A stretch of 41,175 nucleotides of DNA from a virus, in the IMG/VR virus record IMGVR_UViG_3300025840_000072, positions 1 to 41,175 of that record. One strand, written 5' to 3'. The notes under the pieces were generated by a model. The model did no database searches and was not told the origin of the DNA. It worked only from the letters and a program-made list of their open reading frames with translations. Below, piece after piece: positions 17,282 through 25,281 of the stretch; position 1 is the first letter of the stretch, and each line of letters begins with the position of its first letter. The position numbers and the translations under genes are program-made.

Positions 17282-19966
17282 ATGGCAGAAAAAACACCAA
17301 TAAGACTAGTATTTACAGACGGTACTCCTACAGGTATAGCTGAATATCAATCAGGTGATACTATTGGAAATTCGTATTTAACTAATTCAGGTTTCACACT
17401 TGTAGATACTTCATCTACATCAACAACTATTTCTTTAGGTGAAACATTAAAAATAGCAGGTAGTGGTGGTGTTACAGCAACATTAAGCGGTGATACATTA
17501 ACAATTGCTGTTGATGGTTCTATCGTTACAGAAAATTCAAATGATATATTAACAAACAAAACAATAGATAGTGCTTCAAACACATTAACTTTAGATTTAT
17601 CAGAAGGTACTTTAACTGGTACAACTGCTGAATTTAATTCAGCATTATCAGACGCAAATTTTGTAACACAAGATGGTTCTGGTAATGTAACAATTTCTGG
17701 TAACTTAACAGTAAGTGGCACAACAACAACTATTAATACAGAAACCATTAATTTAGCTGACAATACAATTCTTTTAAATTCTAACGCTACAGGTTCTGCT
17801 TCAGAAAATGGTGGTATTGAAATAGAACGTGGTGATGATGCAAATAAAACATTAATATGGAACGAAACAACTGATAAGTGGACTGTCGGTTCAGAAACAT
17901 TTGTTGCTGGAACATTTGAAGGTGCTTTAACAGGTAACGTAACAGGTAATGTCACTGGTAACGTAACAGGTGATTTAACAGGTAACGTAACAGGTAATGT
18001 CACTGGTAACGTAACAGGTGATGTAACAGGTAATGCTGATACGGCAACCACTTTAGAAACAGCAAGAACAATCGCTGGTCAATCATTTAATGGTAGTGCT
18101 GATATAACTATTGCTTCAACAGATTTATCAAATACAAGTGATATAGTATTATTAACTTCTACACAAACCTTAACAAATAAAACATTAACAACTCCTGTTA
18201 TTTCATCAATCTCAAATACAGGTACGTTAACATTACCTACATCAACTGATACATTAGTTGGTAGAGATACGACTGATACACTAACGGGTAAAACAATTAA
18301 TACTGCTTCTAACACAATCACAGTTGTTGAGGCAGATATTTCAGATTTACAATCTTATATACTTGCTGACAGTACCGATACTTTAACAAATAAAACATTT
18401 GACGCAAATGGTACAGGTAACTCTATTACAAATTTAGAAGTTGCTGATTTTGCTTCTGGCGTTTTAGATACTGATTTAACAAGTGTATCTGCTAGTGATA
18501 ATACTCTTGCTTCAGCAAAAGCAATTAAAACTTATGTTGACAGTCAAGTTACAGCACAAGATTTAGATTTTTCAGCTGACACTGGTGGAGCATTATCAAT
18601 AGATTTAGATAGTGAGTCACTTACAGTTTCTGGTGGAACAGGTATTAGTACATCAGGTGCAACAAATACAATAACGGTTACGTTAGATGATACAGCTGTT
18701 TCTGCTGGAAGTTATGGTTCAGCAACAGAAATACCTACATTTACTGTTGATGCTCAAGGTAGATTAACTGCTGCTAGTACAACTTCAGTTGCAACAAACT
18801 TAACAGTTGCAGATGATAGTTCAACTAATGCAACAATATCTCTTTTAACAGATACACTTACAGTTAAAGGTGGAACTGGTTTAACAAGTAGTATTGTCCA
18901 AGATACTATTACTTTTGATTTAGATGACACTGCAGTAACTCCAGGTTCATATGGTTCGTCAACAGCGGTACCTCAAATAACTGTAGATCAACAAGGAAGA
19001 ATTACATCTTTAAGTACAGCTGCTATTAGTACATCATTTACACTTGACGCTGATAGTGGAACACCTGATACATTTAATACAGGAGATACACTAACAATTT
19101 CTGGTACAGCAAATGAAATAGAAACTGCTGTTACCGACAACACGATTACAATAGGATTACCGAATGATGTTACAATAGGTAATGATTTAACAGTAACAGG
19201 AAATCTAACTGTAAATGGAACAACCACAACAGTTTCAACAACTAATACAACAGTTTCAGATCAATTGCTTGAATTAGGAAATGGTCGTACAGGTTCAGCT
19301 ACAGGTGACGCTGGTATTATTATTGAAAGAGGTGACGACAATAATGTATTTTTAGGATATGATGAGTCGGAAGATGAAGTAGTATTTGGAACAGGTACAT
19401 TTACTGGTTCAAGTACAGGTAATTTATCAATAACAAATGCTAATATTAGAGCGGCTGATGTTACAGCAACAGGAGCTTTAGATGTTTCTGGCGCTTCTAC
19501 ATTAAGAGGTAATGTTACTTTAGGAGTTAATTCAGGTGACTCTACCGAAGATACAATTACTGTTAATGGTAGATTTATTTCAAATTTAGAACCATTAAAT
19601 AATATTACATATGATTTAGGTTCACCAAATAGAAGATGGAGAGATTTATACTTATCAGGCAATACGATAGATATTGGTGGTGCAACTATCTCTGGTGATG
19701 GAACAGGACAAATTTTAATTTCGGCTACAGGTGCCACTTTACCAACAGGATCAAAAGTTGGAGAAGATAGTATAGCATCCGCTGATGCGGCTACAGGTGC
19801 TGCTGTTAGAAATGTACCATTTTTCACAAATGCTGGTGGATTAGTTACGGCCGCTAGATCATTTAAGTTTTCAGCAGGTACAACATCTACAGTATTTACT
19901 CAAAATCAAACATTTACTTTAGCAAATGGTAGCAATCAAACTGGAGTAACTTTATTTGAGTTTTAA
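17282..19966 (+). CDS. Large repetitive tail-fibre protein
   Basis: An 894-aa fibre protein. The N-terminus 'TPIRLVFTDGTPTGIAEYQS' is a fibre module repeated at the start of the 138-aa protein encoded at 20009. Residues 213-253 are nine 4-residue steps of the type (G-N-V-T / G-D-L-T), a tandem DNA repeat. Around them are paired copies of a module 'ISGNLTVSGTTTTINT' / 'VTGNLTVNGTTTTVST', each followed by an 'IEIERGDD' / 'IIIERGDD' segment, which is an internal duplication. The end ('NRRWRDLYLSGNTIDIGG', 'FFTNAGGLVTAARSF', 'TLFEF') matches the 147-aa protein before it. It is most likely a trimeric beta-helical fibre shaft. It has weak ribosome signals and is probably coupled to the upstream gene (6-base gap). 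Confidence 0.75.
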   Translation: MAEKTPIRLVFTDGTPTGIAEYQSGDTIGNSYLTNSGFTLVDTSSTSTTISLGETLKIAGSGGVTATLSGDTLTIAVDGSIVTENSNDILTNKTIDSASNTLTLDLSEGTLTGTTAEFNSALSDANFVTQDGSGNVTISGNLTVSGTTTTINTETINLADNTILLNSNATGSASENGGIEIERGDDANKTLIWNETTDKWTVGSETFVAGTFEGALTGNVTGNVTGNVTGDLTGNVTGNVTGNVTGDVTGNADTATTLETARTIAGQSFNGSADITIASTDLSNTSDIVLLTSTQTLTNKTLTTPVISSISNTGTLTLPTSTDTLVGRDTTDTLTGKTINTASNTITVVEADISDLQSYILADSTDTLTNKTFDANGTGNSITNLEVADFASGVLDTDLTSVSASDNTLASAKAIKTYVDSQVTAQDLDFSADTGGALSIDLDSESLTVSGGTGISTSGATNTITVTLDDTAVSAGSYGSATEIPTFTVDAQGRLTAASTTSVATNLTVADDSSTNATISLLTDTLTVKGGTGLTSSIVQDTITFDLDDTAVTPGSYGSSTAVPQITVDQQGRITSLSTAAISTSFTLDADSGTPDTFNTGDTLTISGTANEIETAVTDNTITIGLPNDVTIGNDLTVTGNLTVNGTTTTVSTTNTTVSDQLLELGNGRTGSATGDAGIIIERGDDNNVFLGYDESEDEVVFGTGTFTGSSTGNLSITNANIRAADVTATGALDVSGASTLRGNVTLGVNSGDSTEDTITVNGRFISNLEPLNNITYDLGSPNRRWRDLYLSGNTIDIGGATISGDGTGQILISATGATLPTGSKVGEDSIASADAATGAAVRNVPFFTNAGGLVTAARSFKFSAGTTSTVFTQNQTFTLANGSNQTGVTLFEF
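17921..18040 (+). repeat. 12-bp tandem repeat with 48-bp higher-order unit
   Basis: About ten consecutive 12-bp units starting with GGT (types GGTAACGTAACA, GGTAATGTCACT, GGTGATTTAACA). The four-unit block 17933-17980 is repeated at 17981-18028 with a single base change (GGTGATTTAACA to GGTGATGTAACA). It encodes the NVTG/DLTG repeat of the fibre. Confidence 0.9.
18230..18270 (+). repeat. Fibre-gene shared block A, copy 2
   Basis: Second copy of the 41-base block, in the 894-aa fibre gene. Together with the 17567-17601 block it shows that both fibres carry recombined or duplicated modules in a different order. Confidence 0.85.
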
Positions 19967-19978
19967 GGACAAAAACAT

Positions 19979-19986
19979 TATAAATA
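19979..19986 (+). promoter_or_regulatory. T4-type late promoter TATAAATA
   Basis: Exact octamer in the 42-base gap after the 894-aa fibre gene. Predicted start near 19992, leader about 17 nt with a GGAG ribosome site before 20009. Confidence 0.75.
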
Positions 19987-20008
19987 GAGATAGGAGAATA
20001 GAAGAATT

Positions 20009-20425
20009 ATGGCAGCAAAAGTACCAATAAGAACAGTCTTTGATGGAGATGGAAACGCTACAGGATTAGCGGAATTTCAATCAGGTGAATTTGTAGGTTT
20101 AGCTTACGGTGGTCTAGGTGCCTCTTTAAGTTTAGGAACAGCAGGTCAGGTATTAAAAGTAAATTCGGGTGCAACAGCATTGGAATTTGGAAATGTTGAG
20201 GCTGTTCTAAACATAGATGGAATGACCGATGGGTCAGGAACAACACTTGTAGATGGTGATAAATTTGCTATTTCAGATGGTGGTACTGAAAAATATGTAC
20301 TAGCAAGTGATATACAAACATACATTGAAGGTTCAGCTTTGAACGTAACAGGTTCACTTCAAGTAAATGGTGCTGATGTTTCTACTAAACCTTTCGCTAT
20401 CGCACAAGCTATCGCATTAGGTTAA
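20009..20425 (+). CDS. Short tail-fibre protein with PFAIAQAIALG tail
   Basis: A 138-aa fibre-like protein. The N-terminus 'VPIRTVFDGDGNATGLAEFQ' is the same module as in the 894-aa fibre before it. The middle 'GTAGQVLKVNSGATALEFGN' is a fibre step also seen in the 771-aa fibre. 'DGDKFAISDGGTEKYVL' and 'LQVNGADVSTKPFAIAQAIA' close the protein. Its last eleven residues are identical to those of the 153-aa protein encoded at 9569. Own late promoter. Probably a short fibre or fibre tip/connector. Confidence 0.65.
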   Translation: MAAKVPIRTVFDGDGNATGLAEFQSGEFVGLAYGGLGASLSLGTAGQVLKVNSGATALEFGNVEAVLNIDGMTDGSGTTLVDGDKFAISDGGTEKYVLASDIQTYIEGSALNVTGSLQVNGADVSTKPFAIAQAIALG

Positions 20426-20445
20426 TCCATATTTCTTCATCTCAT

Positions 20446-20453
20446 TATAAAAG
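20446..20453 (+). promoter_or_regulatory. Weak late-promoter-like box TATAAAAG before gp13
   Basis: TATAAAAG differs from TATAAATA at the last two positions. It lies in the 39-base gap before gp13, with a predicted start near 20459. A weak candidate only; gp13 could equally be read through from the fibre promoter. Confidence 0.3.
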
Positions 20454-20464
20454 GAATATGGTGA

Positions 20465-21283
20465 ATGGCAAACCCTAATACTAGAGAAACATTAAAACAA
20501 TACGCTTTACGAAGACTAGGAAAACCTGTCATTGAAATTAACGTTGACAATGACCAACTAGAAGACCGACTTGACGAGGCGTTACAATTTTATGCTCAAT
20601 TTCACTATGAGGGTATAAGAAGAACATATCTAAAATATAAATTAACAGCTGCCGACAAATTAAGATTAAAAAATCCTACACAATCATCAGAAGTTGCCAC
20701 TGATATAGCATCAGGCAACACAACTACTTGGTACGAGCAAAACAATTATCTATCTGTACCTGATACTGTTTTAGCAGTCACAAACATTTTTTCTTTTTCT
20801 GATAAAGCCAATATGAATATGTTTGATGTTAGATACCAATTAAGATTAAACGATTTATATGATTTTGCTTCTACATCAGTTATAAACTATGATATGGTTT
20901 TAAGACATTTGGACTTTTTAGACCAGATTTTAGTAGGTAAGAAACCAATAAGATTTCAACAACACGATAATAGATTATATATTGATATGGATTGGACTAA
21001 TGATTTGACTGAAGATGAGTTTTTAATTATAGATTGTTATAGAAAATTAGATCCAGCAACATATACTGATGTATTTAATGATATATGGTTGAAAAGATAT
21101 ACAACTGCCTTAATTAAAAAACAATGGGGACAAAATTTGAGTAAGTTTGATGGCGTTACTATGATAGGTAATGTAACTTTAAACGGAACAAAAATTATGC
21201 AAGAAGCTGAGGCTGATATTGAAAAATTAGAAAAAGAAATCAGAGATACATACGAAACTGCACCAGCAATAATGGTAGGATAA
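20465..21283 (+). CDS. gp13: Neck protein gp13
   Basis: Homologue of T4 gp13, the neck protein that with gp14 completes the head-to-tail connector after DNA packaging. Conserved start 'ETLKQYALRRLGKPVIEINV' (T4 'ELKDVILRRLGAPIINVEL'), 'QLEDRLDEALQFYAQFHYEG' (T4 '[20 protein letters not shown]'), and the C-terminal 'WLKRYTTALIKKQWGQNLSK' / 'GVTMIGNVTLNGTKIMQEA' (T4 'WVKDYATALAKELNGQIL', 'GVTIDGQRLIEEA'), ending 'APAIMVG'. At 272 aa it is somewhat shorter than the T4 protein (309 aa). Followed after 4 bases by gp14, as in T4. Confidence 0.93.
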   Translation: MANPNTRETLKQYALRRLGKPVIEINVDNDQLEDRLDEALQFYAQFHYEGIRRTYLKYKLTAADKLRLKNPTQSSEVATDIASGNTTTWYEQNNYLSVPDTVLAVTNIFSFSDKANMNMFDVRYQLRLNDLYDFASTSVINYDMVLRHLDFLDQILVGKKPIRFQQHDNRLYIDMDWTNDLTEDEFLIIDCYRKLDPATYTDVFNDIWLKRYTTALIKKQWGQNLSKFDGVTMIGNVTLNGTKIMQEAEADIEKLEKEIRDTYETAPAIMVG

Positions 21284-21287
21284 TGAT

Positions 21288-22079
21288 ATGCCAGTTAACC
21301 ATTATTTTCAAAACGGTAACGGCATAGGAAACACAGCCGAACAAAGATTACACGAAGATTTAATCATAGAAGGTTTAAGACAATATGGTCATATGGTATA
21401 TTACTTACCAAGATCAATTGTAAATAAAGACATTATATTAGGTGAAGATGTTGCAAGTAGATTTGGTGATGCATTTCCAATAGAAGCATACTTTGAAACG
21501 GCGGAGGGTTTTGCTGGTCAACAAGAATTAATTAATAAGTTTGGACTAGAAATTAGAGAAGATACTACTTTTATGATTTCTAAAAGAAGATTTGAATTAT
21601 TAGTAGATCAAAAAGCAACACTTGTAAAAGAAGGAAGACCTAATGAAGGTGATATTATATATCTTCCTTTGATGAATAGTTTTTTTGAAATATTATTTGT
21701 AGAAGATCAACAACCATTTTTTCAATTAGGAAATTTACCTGTATATAAATTAAAAGTAACTAGATGGGAATACAGTAGTGAAGAATTAGACACAGGTGTT
21801 GGAGTTATAGACGCAGCAGAAGATACTTACTCACTAAATCAAACAGCATTCCAAATTGATTTAGAAAATGAAGATGGTTCTTTATTGTTAGAACACGATA
21901 GAGCAGATGGTCAATCTAATTATCTAATATTAGAAAGTTACGACATAGGAACACAATCTGCATATGCTGATAATGATGATTTTGAGAGTGAAGCAGGATT
22001 TAATACTGAAACCACTTTAGATGATATTTTAGACTTTTCTGAAAGTAATCCTTTTGGTGAACCAGGAGATTTTAATTAA
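21288..22079 (+). CDS. gp14: Neck protein gp14
   Basis: Homologue of T4 gp14. 'NHYFQNGNGIGNTAEQRLHE' corresponds to T4 'FNHYKNSQSLADVLVAE'. 'GHMVYYLPRSIVNKDIILGE' matches the T4 neck protein segment 'FYVPREYVSVDQIFGED'. 'EGDIIYLPLMNSFFEILFVE' matches T4 '[20 protein letters not shown]'. Acidic C-terminus ending 'FGEPGDFN'. 263 aa, near the T4 length (256). The stop TAA overlaps the gp15 ATG by one base. An in-frame context with the gp13 stop (TAATGATATG) suggests coupling. Confidence 0.93.
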   Translation: MPVNHYFQNGNGIGNTAEQRLHEDLIIEGLRQYGHMVYYLPRSIVNKDIILGEDVASRFGDAFPIEAYFETAEGFAGQQELINKFGLEIREDTTFMISKRRFELLVDQKATLVKEGRPNEGDIIYLPLMNSFFEILFVEDQQPFFQLGNLPVYKLKVTRWEYSSEELDTGVGVIDAAEDTYSLNQTAFQIDLENEDGSLLLEHDRADGQSNYLILESYDIGTQSAYADNDDFESEAGFNTETTLDDILDFSESNPFGEPGDFN

Positions 22080-22873
22080 TGTTTAATAATTATTTTTACA
22101 ATCAAGGTATGAGAAAATTGACCGTTGCATTTGGTACAATTTTCAATAATATTCAAGTAAAGAAACGATCAGGGGATAGTACCATACAAAGTATTAGAGT
22201 TCCTCTAGCTTATGGTCCTAAAGAAAAATTTATGGTTAGATTGGATCAACAGTCTAGTTTAGAAAATAGAGAGTTTGCGATAACATTACCAAGAATGGGA
22301 TTTGAAATTTCAGGTATTGCTTATGATGGTGGCAGAAAATTAACAAGAATACAAAAATATAGAACAGTAAAAACAGGAAGTACAGAAGTTACTAATTATA
22401 ATTATACACCTGTTCCTTATAATATAAGTTATAAACTATATGTTTTTACAGCAAACGCTGAAAATGGTTTACAAATAGTAGAACAAATTTTACCATATTT
22501 TCAACCTGATTATACAGTAACATTAAACTTGATACCTGAAATGGGAATAAAAAGAGATGTTCCTATTATATTGACAGATGTAAGTTATGAAGACACTTAC
22601 GATGGTGATTTTACTACAAGAAGAGCAGTAACTTATACTTTAAGTTTTACAGCAAAAACTTATTTATTTGGTCCTCCATATACTTCAAAAGTTATCAAAG
22701 AAACACAAGCAGACACATATAGTGATACTACGGCAACAGCAAGAGAAAGTAGAGTTACTGTTGTTCCTGATCCATTAAGTGCAGATGCAGATGATGATTT
22801 TGGATTTACAACAACAATAAGTGTATTTGATGATGGTAGATCATATAATCCTACAAAAGATGGTGATGAATAA
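22079..22873 (+). CDS. gp15: Tail completion / sheath stabiliser gp15
   Basis: Homologue of T4 gp15, the hexameric terminator of the contractile tail that binds the neck. Recognisable segments: 'NNYFYNQGMRKLTVAFGTIF' (T4 'GYFYNSSFRRYATLMGDLF'), 'NIQVKKRSGDSTIQSIRVPL' (T4 'NIQIKRQLES...IRVPITY'), 'QIVEQILPYFQPDYTVTLNL' (T4 'QIVEQILPYFQPHFNTTM') and 'GDFTTRRAVTYTLSFTAKTY'. 264 aa, near the T4 length of 272. It starts in a TAATG overlap with gp14. Directly downstream, the T4 order is interrupted by the oxygenase cassette. Confidence 0.95.
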   Translation: MFNNYFYNQGMRKLTVAFGTIFNNIQVKKRSGDSTIQSIRVPLAYGPKEKFMVRLDQQSSLENREFAITLPRMGFEISGIAYDGGRKLTRIQKYRTVKTGSTEVTNYNYTPVPYNISYKLYVFTANAENGLQIVEQILPYFQPDYTVTLNLIPEMGIKRDVPIILTDVSYEDTYDGDFTTRRAVTYTLSFTAKTYLFGPPYTSKVIKETQADTYSDTTATARESRVTVVPDPLSADADDDFGFTTTISVFDDGRSYNPTKDGDE

Positions 22874-22877
22874 CTAG

Positions 22878-22885
22878 TATAAATA
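22878..22885 (+). promoter_or_regulatory. T4-type late promoter TATAAATA at oxygenase cassette
   Basis: Exact octamer in the 25-base gap after gp15. Predicted start near 22891 would leave only about 8 nt before the ATG at 22899, with no ribosome site. Confidence 0.7.
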
Positions 22886-22898
22886 ATCTTATTATATT

Positions 22899-23486
22899 AT
22901 GGAAACTTTTATATATCAATATTTTTTAGAAGACCTGAGTCTTTGCGATCAACTTATAGACTATCATAAAAAACACGAAGAATATAAATCCGTAGGATCC
23001 TCTAATTTTGGTGTAGATAAAAGTATAAAAGATTCGACAGATGTAGCAATTTTTAATTCTTCTAACAATTCAGCAATACAAAAATATTTTAAAGAATTGA
23101 GTAAAGGTACTCAATCATATATTGACAAATATAATTTATATGGATTGTATCATACTTTAGATGCAACTATAATACAACATTATGCTCCTGGTGGTGGTTA
23201 TAAAAAATGGCACTGTGAAAGAGATAACGCAGCATTATCCAGTGGTTCAATAATGTATAATAGAGCTTTAGTTTTTATGACATATTTAAATGATGTTACA
23301 GATAAAGGAGAAACTGAATGGTTATATCAAAATATAAAAATACAACCTAAAAAGGGATTAACTGTTATCTGGCCTACAGATTTTACTCACACACACAGAG
23401 GTATAGTTTCACCAACACAGGAAAAATATATTATAACAGGATGGTTACATATGTGTCATTATGATTATAGAGGAGATAGGAGATAG
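22899..23486 (+). CDS. 2OG-Fe(II) oxygenase, prolyl-4-hydroxylase-like (1)
   Basis: A 195-aa enzyme candidate of the double-stranded beta-helix dioxygenase family, which uses Fe(II), O2 and 2-oxoglutarate. Iron ligands: H105-x-E107 in 'YKKWHCERDN' (Glu in place of the usual Asp, or D109 serving) and the distal H164 or H166 in 'DFTHTHRG'. K176 in 'QEKYIITGW' lies about ten residues beyond the distal His, where the P4H family has the 2-oxoglutarate binding Lys/Arg. 'MTYLNDV' and 'PKKGLTVIWP' fit the intervening strands. Substrate unknown. First of three adjacent oxygenases between gp15 and gp16; own late promoter. Confidence 0.85.
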   Translation: METFIYQYFLEDLSLCDQLIDYHKKHEEYKSVGSSNFGVDKSIKDSTDVAIFNSSNNSAIQKYFKELSKGTQSYIDKYNLYGLYHTLDATIIQHYAPGGGYKKWHCERDNAALSSGSIMYNRALVFMTYLNDVTDKGETEWLYQNIKIQPKKGLTVIWPTDFTHTHRGIVSPTQEKYIITGWLHMCHYDYRGDRR

Positions 23487-23493
23487 ATAAATA
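23486..23493 (+). promoter_or_regulatory. Late-promoter variant GATAAATA, leaderless geometry
   Basis: GATAAATA overlapping the end of the previous gene. The T4-spaced start would fall exactly on the A of the ATG at 23499. Variants NATAAATA are reported as late promoters in marine T4-like phages, but the variants also occur by chance inside genes in this AT-rich DNA. Confidence 0.45.
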
Positions 23494-23498
23494 ACGAT

Positions 23499-24137
23499 AT
23501 GAATTTAAAAAATTATTATTACTATTATGAAGCAGCATTACCTCAAAAATTTTGTGATGATGTTATAAACACAGGAAAACAGCAACAAGCTCAAATGGCT
23601 GTAACAGGTAGCAGTGAAGGAAGAAAAGATTTGACTGCTAAAGAAATAAACAATATACAAGAAAAAAGAAAATCAGAAGTTGTTTGGTTAAACGATCAGT
23701 GGATTTATAATACAATACACCCTTTCATACACGATGCTAATGAAAAAGCTGGTTGGAATTTTCAATGGGATTTTTCAGAAAGTTGTCAATTTACAAAATA
23801 TGGTTTAGGACAATACTATGGCTGGCATTGTGATAGTTGGGAAGAACCCTATAATGCTCCTGATAATCCAAATACAAATGGTAAAATAAGAAAATTATCC
23901 GTAACAATTTCGTTAAATGATCCGTCCGAATATGAAGGTGGTAATTTACAATTTGATTTTAGAAATCAAGTTGATTGGGAAAGACACAAAAACGCTTCAA
24001 TAAATACCTGTACACAAATAAGACCTAGAGGGTCGATAATAATTTTTCCTAGTTTTGTATGGCATAGAGTATCTCCTGTTGTAAAAGGAACAAGATATTC
24101 TTTAGTGTTATGGAATTTAGGACAACCTTGGAGATAG
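23499..24137 (+). CDS. 2OG-Fe(II) oxygenase, prolyl-4-hydroxylase-like (2)
   Basis: A 212-aa enzyme with the complete catalytic set: H110-x-D112 in 'GQYYGWHCDSW', distal H189 in 'PSFVWHRVSPV' and R199 in 'GTRYSLVLW' ten residues later, the 2-oxoglutarate ligand. 'KLSVTISLND' and 'YEGGNLQF' are typical strands between the two halves, as in PiuC/P4H-type hydroxylases. Expected to be a soluble hydroxylase; the substrate (protein side chain, nucleic acid or small molecule) cannot be told from sequence. No ribosome site at the usual distance; see the promoter at 23486. The next gene starts immediately after its stop. Confidence 0.92.
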   Translation: MNLKNYYYYYEAALPQKFCDDVINTGKQQQAQMAVTGSSEGRKDLTAKEINNIQEKRKSEVVWLNDQWIYNTIHPFIHDANEKAGWNFQWDFSESCQFTKYGLGQYYGWHCDSWEEPYNAPDNPNTNGKIRKLSVTISLNDPSEYEGGNLQFDFRNQVDWERHKNASINTCTQIRPRGSIIIFPSFVWHRVSPVVKGTRYSLVLWNLGQPWR

Positions 24138-24138
24138 T

Positions 24139-24801
24139 ATGGAATTTGATTTTCAAAAAGACAATATAACAATAATTAGAAAAGCAATAGAACCTAAAGT
24201 TGCAGAGTTTGTTTATAATTATTTTTTAATGAAAAGACAGGTACATAGTATATTTTCTAAATACAACTATATATCAAAATTTAATAATGATTGGGGTTAT
24301 TATAGCGACCCTCAAGCACCTAATACCTACTCTCATTATGCTGATATTGCTATGGAAACATTATTGTTGTTGTGTCATAATATTATGGAAAAAACAACAG
24401 GATTAGAATTAACTCCAACATATTCATATGCTCGTATCTACAAAAAAGGTGATGTATTAGAAAGACATAAAGATAGATTTAGCTGTGAAATATCAACCAC
24501 AATGTTTTTAGGTGGAGATAAATGGCCTATTTTTATAGAACCATATAAAAATATAGGAACACCTAGCGAAGGATATCCTGGAACTACAGACAATAAAGGA
24601 TTATCTGTAGATATGGATCCAGGAGATATGTTAGTTTATAAAGGAAATATTTTAGAACATTGGAGAGAAAAATTTGAAGGAAATGATTGTGCTCAAGTTT
24701 TTTTACATTATAATAATAAAAAAACTCCAGGAGCTGAGGAAAATATGTTTGATACAAGAGAACATTTAGGCTTACCTAATTATTTTAAAAAAAACATATA
24801 A
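24139..24801 (+). CDS. 2OG-Fe(II) oxygenase (3)
   Basis: A 220-aa enzyme candidate. H110-x-D112 in 'DVLERHKDRFSCE' and distal H174 in 'NILEHWREKFEG' supply the iron ligands. Strands 'ISTTMFLGGDKWPIFI' and 'DPGDMLVYKGN' fit the fold. Twelve residues past H174 the sequence is 'CAQVFLHY', so the usual Arg/Lys for 2-oxoglutarate is replaced or supplied from elsewhere. This version is one I recognise from marine phage oxygenases with an 'EHWRE-F-G---AQVFLHY' ending. The start is one base after the previous stop (TAGTATGG), so it is coupled. Substrate unknown. Confidence 0.85.
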   Translation: MEFDFQKDNITIIRKAIEPKVAEFVYNYFLMKRQVHSIFSKYNYISKFNNDWGYYSDPQAPNTYSHYADIAMETLLLLCHNIMEKTTGLELTPTYSYARIYKKGDVLERHKDRFSCEISTTMFLGGDKWPIFIEPYKNIGTPSEGYPGTTDNKGLSVDMDPGDMLVYKGNILEHWREKFEGNDCAQVFLHYNNKKTPGAEENMFDTREHLGLPNYFKKNI

Positions 24802-24807
24802 TAAATA
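24800..24807 (+). promoter_or_regulatory. Late-promoter variant AATAAATA before gp16
   Basis: AATAAATA at the end of the third oxygenase gene. A T4-spaced start near 24813 is one base before the gp16 ATG (24814), and no ribosome site is seen. Low specificity motif, so tentative. Confidence 0.35.
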
Positions 24808-24813
24808 ATTATT

Positions 24814-25281
24814 ATGAGTAAATTAGAAGATAGAGTCAATGAAATTTTAGGTGTTGAAAAAGAAAAACCTAAAGAAGAACCTAAGCCACAGGTTCCAATT
24901 GTTCCTAGAACTGAAAATAAAAATAAAGCTGACATTGATAATGACTACGATTATAGTAGAGAAAATTATTATAATCTAATAGAAAAAGGACAAGAAGCAA
25001 TAGAAGGCATATTAGATATTGCCAGAGAAGGACAACACCCAAGAGCTTATGAAGTTGCTGGTCAATTAATTACAAATGTTGCTAATACAGTTGATAAGTT
25101 ACAAGACTTACAAAAAAAATTAAAAGATTTAAAAGAATTACCAAAAACAGCAAGTCCTCAAATTAAAAATGCCTTGTTTGTTGGTTCTACTGCTGAGTTA
25201 CAAAAGATGTTAAAGAATAAAGATGAAAATACTAAAAGCAAAAACATCACACCCGAAAAAGAAGATATTAAAGATAAGTGA
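24814..25281 (+). CDS. gp16: Small terminase subunit gp16
   Basis: Homologue of T4 gp16, the small terminase that loads DNA onto the gp17 motor. 'ADIDNDYDYSRENYYNLIEK' corresponds to T4 'PDLEDDYGVVRRNMHFQQQ'. The central helices ('GQHPRAYEVAGQLITNVANT', 'LQDLQKKLKDLKELP') fit T4 'DSPRHMEVFATLMGQMTTT'. 'IKNALFVGSTAELQKML' matches T4 'NATVFMGSPTELMDEI'. 155 aa, near the T4 length (164). The C-terminus is Lys/Glu-rich and its last 59 bases overlap the next gene in another frame. Separated from gp17 by two accessory genes, whereas in T4 gp16 and gp17 are adjacent. Confidence 0.9.
   Translation: MSKLEDRVNEILGVEKEKPKEEPKPQVPIVPRTENKNKADIDNDYDYSRENYYNLIEKGQEAIEGILDIAREGQHPRAYEVAGQLITNVANTVDKLQDLQKKLKDLKELPKTASPQIKNALFVGSTAELQKMLKNKDENTKSKNITPEKEDIKDK

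Noticed and set aside
17921-18040. CRISPR-like direct repeats
   Set aside because: Repeats are contiguous 12-mers without spacers and lie in frame in a fibre gene.
17347-18051. Minus-strand open frame (234 aa) opposite the 894-aa fibre
   Set aside because: The same artefact of repetitive plus-strand codons; the product is a VTLPV repeat that is the reverse of the NVTG repeat.
19261-19827. Minus-strand open frame (188 aa) opposite the 894-aa fibre
   Set aside because: Valine/proline-rich shadow of the fibre codons with no signals of expression.
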